Source: Verrucomicrobiota bacterium (GTDB taxonomy: Bacteria; Verrucomicrobiota; Verrucomicrobiia; Verrucomicrobiales; Akkermansiaceae). From it: a DNA stretch of 64,000 nt. The stretch lies in the NCBI GenBank assembly GCA_030835305.1, contig JAURPJ010000097.1, positions 83,664 to 147,663 of the forward strand. Reading direction: 5' to 3'. Each line of letters starts with the position of its first letter. The first letter of the stretch is position 1. Shown piece after piece: positions 62,260 through 64,000 of the stretch. Under the pieces are notes generated by a model, which saw only the letters and a list, made by a program, of their open reading frames with translations, ran no database searches and was not told the DNA's origin. The position numbers and the translations under genes were made by a program.

Positions 62260-63240
62260 ATGAAACTTATCCTTATTACCCTTCTTTCCCTCCTCCTTCC
62301 GGCTTTCTCCCAGAAAATGCCTGACGACAAAGAACAATTACTCGAGGCACTAATGAACGCCCCCGATCTGGCCTCCCTGGACCAAGCAATCGAAAAGGGC
62401 AAGAAAGCCGGACTGCCTGAACAAATGTTTCTTGAAGCGCGCTTCGTCTTTCTGGTGAACCAAGACGATCGTGCCGCTCTCGCTGCATTGTCACCAAAAC
62501 TGGCGGCGCATCTTCCAAAATTTTCCCCCGACAACACAATGCTGTTTGCGGTCGTGGAAGACTTCGCAAGCATCGTGGAATATACTAGCGCACTTGCGGC
62601 ACTTGAGAAAAACGACACCGTACTTTTCAAAAAGCACATCATGGAAGCATTTTGGCTAAGCCCGTCTCATGCCGCACAGTTTGCTCCCTTGATCAACGAG
62701 CTACGAATGGCAGAAGTCATGGAGAAAATCACACTCGATCTGGACCGCAAGTTCCCTGATCAAAAATCGGTAGGAAAAGAAAAGTCCCTAAGATCCATTG
62801 CTAGAGAGTCACCAGCCGTCCTCATCCACTTTTGGAGCCCCTGGGTGCAACAATCCATGGCAGCCATGGAGGAAATCGCAACCGTTTCAAACACCCTCAT
62901 CAAAAACAAGATCCCCGTAGCTTCGATTCTTTTAAGCAGCACCAATGAAGCCAGGAAGGATGCAGACAACTTCCTTGAAGCTGATGGAGCAAAGAATCCC
63001 TGCCACTGGCTCATTGATCATGAAAAATCTTCTTTGGGATCCTTGATGCGTGTTTCATCATTCCCTACCGTAGTCCTAGTATCACGGGAAGGAAAGATCC
63101 TCTTCAACGGCGACCCTGCCGATGATCGTATTTGGAAAATCCTTGCAGGACTTAATCCGAAAATTACACCACCTACGATAGATCCCGTACCCCCGGAAAC
63201 GGGCTCAAATACCACCCCATCCGGCGAAAAAGGCAAATAA
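62260..63240 (+). CDS. Exported thioredoxin-fold protein without active-site cysteines
   Basis: A 326-residue protein with a signal peptide (MKLILITLLSLLLPAFS). The first 150 residues are helical. The C-terminal part is a TlpA/thioredoxin-like domain: AVLIHFWSPWVQQSMAAMEEI in place of the usual WASWCGPC-----P-L, then PVASILLSSTNEAR and SSFPTVVLVSREGKILFNGDP (cis-Pro loop retained). The CxxC is replaced by S-P-W-V, so no dithiol chemistry is expected. The tail is Pro/Thr-rich. The role is unknown. It starts 8 bp after the preceding terminator. Confidence 0.7.
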   Translation: MKLILITLLSLLLPAFSQKMPDDKEQLLEALMNAPDLASLDQAIEKGKKAGLPEQMFLEARFVFLVNQDDRAALAALSPKLAAHLPKFSPDNTMLFAVVEDFASIVEYTSALAALEKNDTVLFKKHIMEAFWLSPSHAAQFAPLINELRMAEVMEKITLDLDRKFPDQKSVGKEKSLRSIARESPAVLIHFWSPWVQQSMAAMEEIATVSNTLIKNKIPVASILLSSTNEARKDADNFLEADGAKNPCHWLIDHEKSSLGSLMRVSSFPTVVLVSREGKILFNGDPADDRIWKILAGLNPKITPPTIDPVPPETGSNTTPSGEKGK

Positions 63241-63333
63241 GGGCAAAAAACTTTAATCGCAACTATGCAAGTTTAAACTTGAACTCTTGTTAGGTATCCG
63301 TCTTTCTTCTCTCAACCACTTCAAAAAACACAG

Positions 63334-64000
63334 GTGCCACAGTACGACGAACCATCTCCACAAGAGCTCCACGCCCTCGCCATTCTCTGGAACGAGGGCC
63401 CAAGTACAGTCGGATTCGTACATGAAATGATGAACGAAGATACCGATGATCGGACCTACACGACCACACTGGCCGTGATGCGAAATCTCGAGAAAAAGAA
63501 TCTCGCCGCCCGCAACACCCAGGGCCGGGCGCACGTCTACGAAGCAAAGGTGGATCGCGAGGCCATTCTAAAGCCACGCTTGGAGGACATCGTTCATAAC
63601 AGTTTTGGAGGAAGCCTTGGACAGGCGATCCTCTCCCTAATCTCAGTTGGTGTCATGACGCCCAACGAGAAAACCGCGGTAACCCGCGTAATTAAACAGC
63701 ACAAAGCCATGGCTGCGAAAAAGAAGACCACAAAAAAGAAGGCCGCTAAAAAGGCCGCTAAAAAGCCGGTGGCTGCCAAGAAAAAGGTAGCCAAGAAAAA
63801 AGTCGCCAAAAAAGCGGCTAAGAAAAAAGTCGCCAAAAAGGCGGTTAAGAAGGTAGCTAAGAAAAAAGTAGCTAAGAAAGCCGCCAAGAAAACGGTAGCT
63901 AAGAAAGCCGCCAAGAAAACGGTAGCTAAGAAAGCCGCTAAGAAAAAGGTAGCTAAGAAAGCCGCTAAGAAAAAGGTAGCTAAGAAAGCCGCCAAGAAAA
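63334..64000 (+). CDS. BlaI/MecI-type repressor with histone H1-like tail, cut by the window end
   Basis: The frame opens at GTG 63334 and stays open to the window end, at least 222 codons. Residues 1-120 form a BlaI/MecI winged helix: PQELHALAILWNEGPSTVGFVHEMM, DDRTYTTTLAVMRNLEKKNL, RAHVYEAKVDRE and LGQAILSLISVGVMTPNE. From about residue 125 on it becomes a Lys/Ala/Val tail (AKKKVAKKA and similar units, many in 27-bp repeats). Such repressors bind as dimers upstream of sensor or transporter genes. No other start codon lies between the last upstream stop and this GTG. The C-terminus and downstream partner (often BlaR1) are outside the window. Confidence 0.85.
   Translation, partial: MPQYDEPSPQELHALAILWNEGPSTVGFVHEMMNEDTDDRTYTTTLAVMRNLEKKNLAARNTQGRAHVYEAKVDREAILKPRLEDIVHNSFGGSLGQAILSLISVGVMTPNEKTAVTRVIKQHKAMAAKKKTTKKKAAKKAAKKPVAAKKKVAKKKVAKKAAKKKVAKKAVKKVAKKKVAKKAAKKTVAKKAAKKTVAKKAAKKKVAKKAAKKKVAKKAAKK
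63871..64000 (+). repeat. 27-bp tandem repeats encoding the KAK tail
   Basis: Nine-codon units encoding AAKKTVAKK or AAKKKVAKK recur at least four times with near-identical codons. This indicates slippage growth of the tail. The array continues past the window edge. Confidence 0.75.

Noticed and set aside
1..64000. tRNA, rRNA, transposase, integrase or prophage genes
   Set aside because: A visual scan for T-loop (GGTTCGAATCC-like) and known mobile-gene motifs found none; a covariance-model search would be decisive.

Overview
The window looks like chromosomal DNA of a Verrucomicrobiota bacterium, most likely in or near Verrucomicrobiales. This is inferred from gene content, not from a marker-gene search. 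The supporting signs are an ECF sigma factor/DUF1592 cytochrome/DUF1552 operon, a sialate O-acetylesterase-like enzyme, a DUF6807 (PmoA-like) protein, a CotH/lamin-tail type surface-protein relic, a PEP-CTERM-like tail, a small protein resembling the Verrucomicrobia/Planctomycetes-restricted Minf_1886 family, an IspG with the long insertion, and lysine/alanine-rich histone H1-like extensions on RpoD and on a BlaI-type regulator. I saw no rRNA, tRNA, CRISPR array, transposase or phage gene.

Layout. 1-1045: decayed DNA with a GNAT acetyltransferase pseudogene. 1046-4153: birA and nadC (minus) diverging from an outer-membrane efflux lipoprotein gene. 4154-5432: relics of a CotH/LTD-type surface protein and a PEP-CTERM-like fragment. 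5433-9087: His-rich porin-like protein and pheT. 9169-14209: DUF1287 protein, CBM9-like protein, GT9 glycosyltransferase, then clpS/DUF2017 and ispG (minus). 14303-15122: TraB-like gene with a homopolymer frameshift. 15177-23055: minus-strand operon ECF sigma, candidate anti-sigma, DUF1592 cytochrome, DUF1552, sialate esterase; divergent DUF6807 gene. 24196-31486: tamB-tamA and an orphan fused NuoE-NuoF-like diaphorase. 31699-32709: threonine aldolase.

32829-42128 is the most notable block. One minus-strand run reads TetR regulator, outer-membrane factor, membrane-fusion protein, RND permease, type III polyketide synthase, then an exported protein with four FKBP domains. The first five are translationally coupled or nearly so, and a 28-bp inverted repeat lies at the start of tetR. 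This suggests a self-regulated unit that makes a polyketide or phenolic lipid and exports it, or responds to it.

42237-49497: orphan DNA methyltransferase, Hsp33-like chaperone, rpoD with a histone-like N-terminus, Minf_1886-like protein, an esterase, a UbiA prenyltransferase and tsaD. 49531-50800: a decayed membrane-protein gene. 50932-55930: a large ABCG-type transporter with TerB-like and FHA-like N-terminal regions, convergent with a ParA-like ATPase/roadblock-domain pair. 56074-64000: a degenerate DUF255/YyaL-like lipoprotein, hisB-hisH, rpmB, a UDG lacking the usual iron-sulfur cysteines, uppP, a LysM lipoprotein, a thioredoxin-fold protein without CxxC, and a BlaI-like regulator with a histone-like tail that runs off the window.
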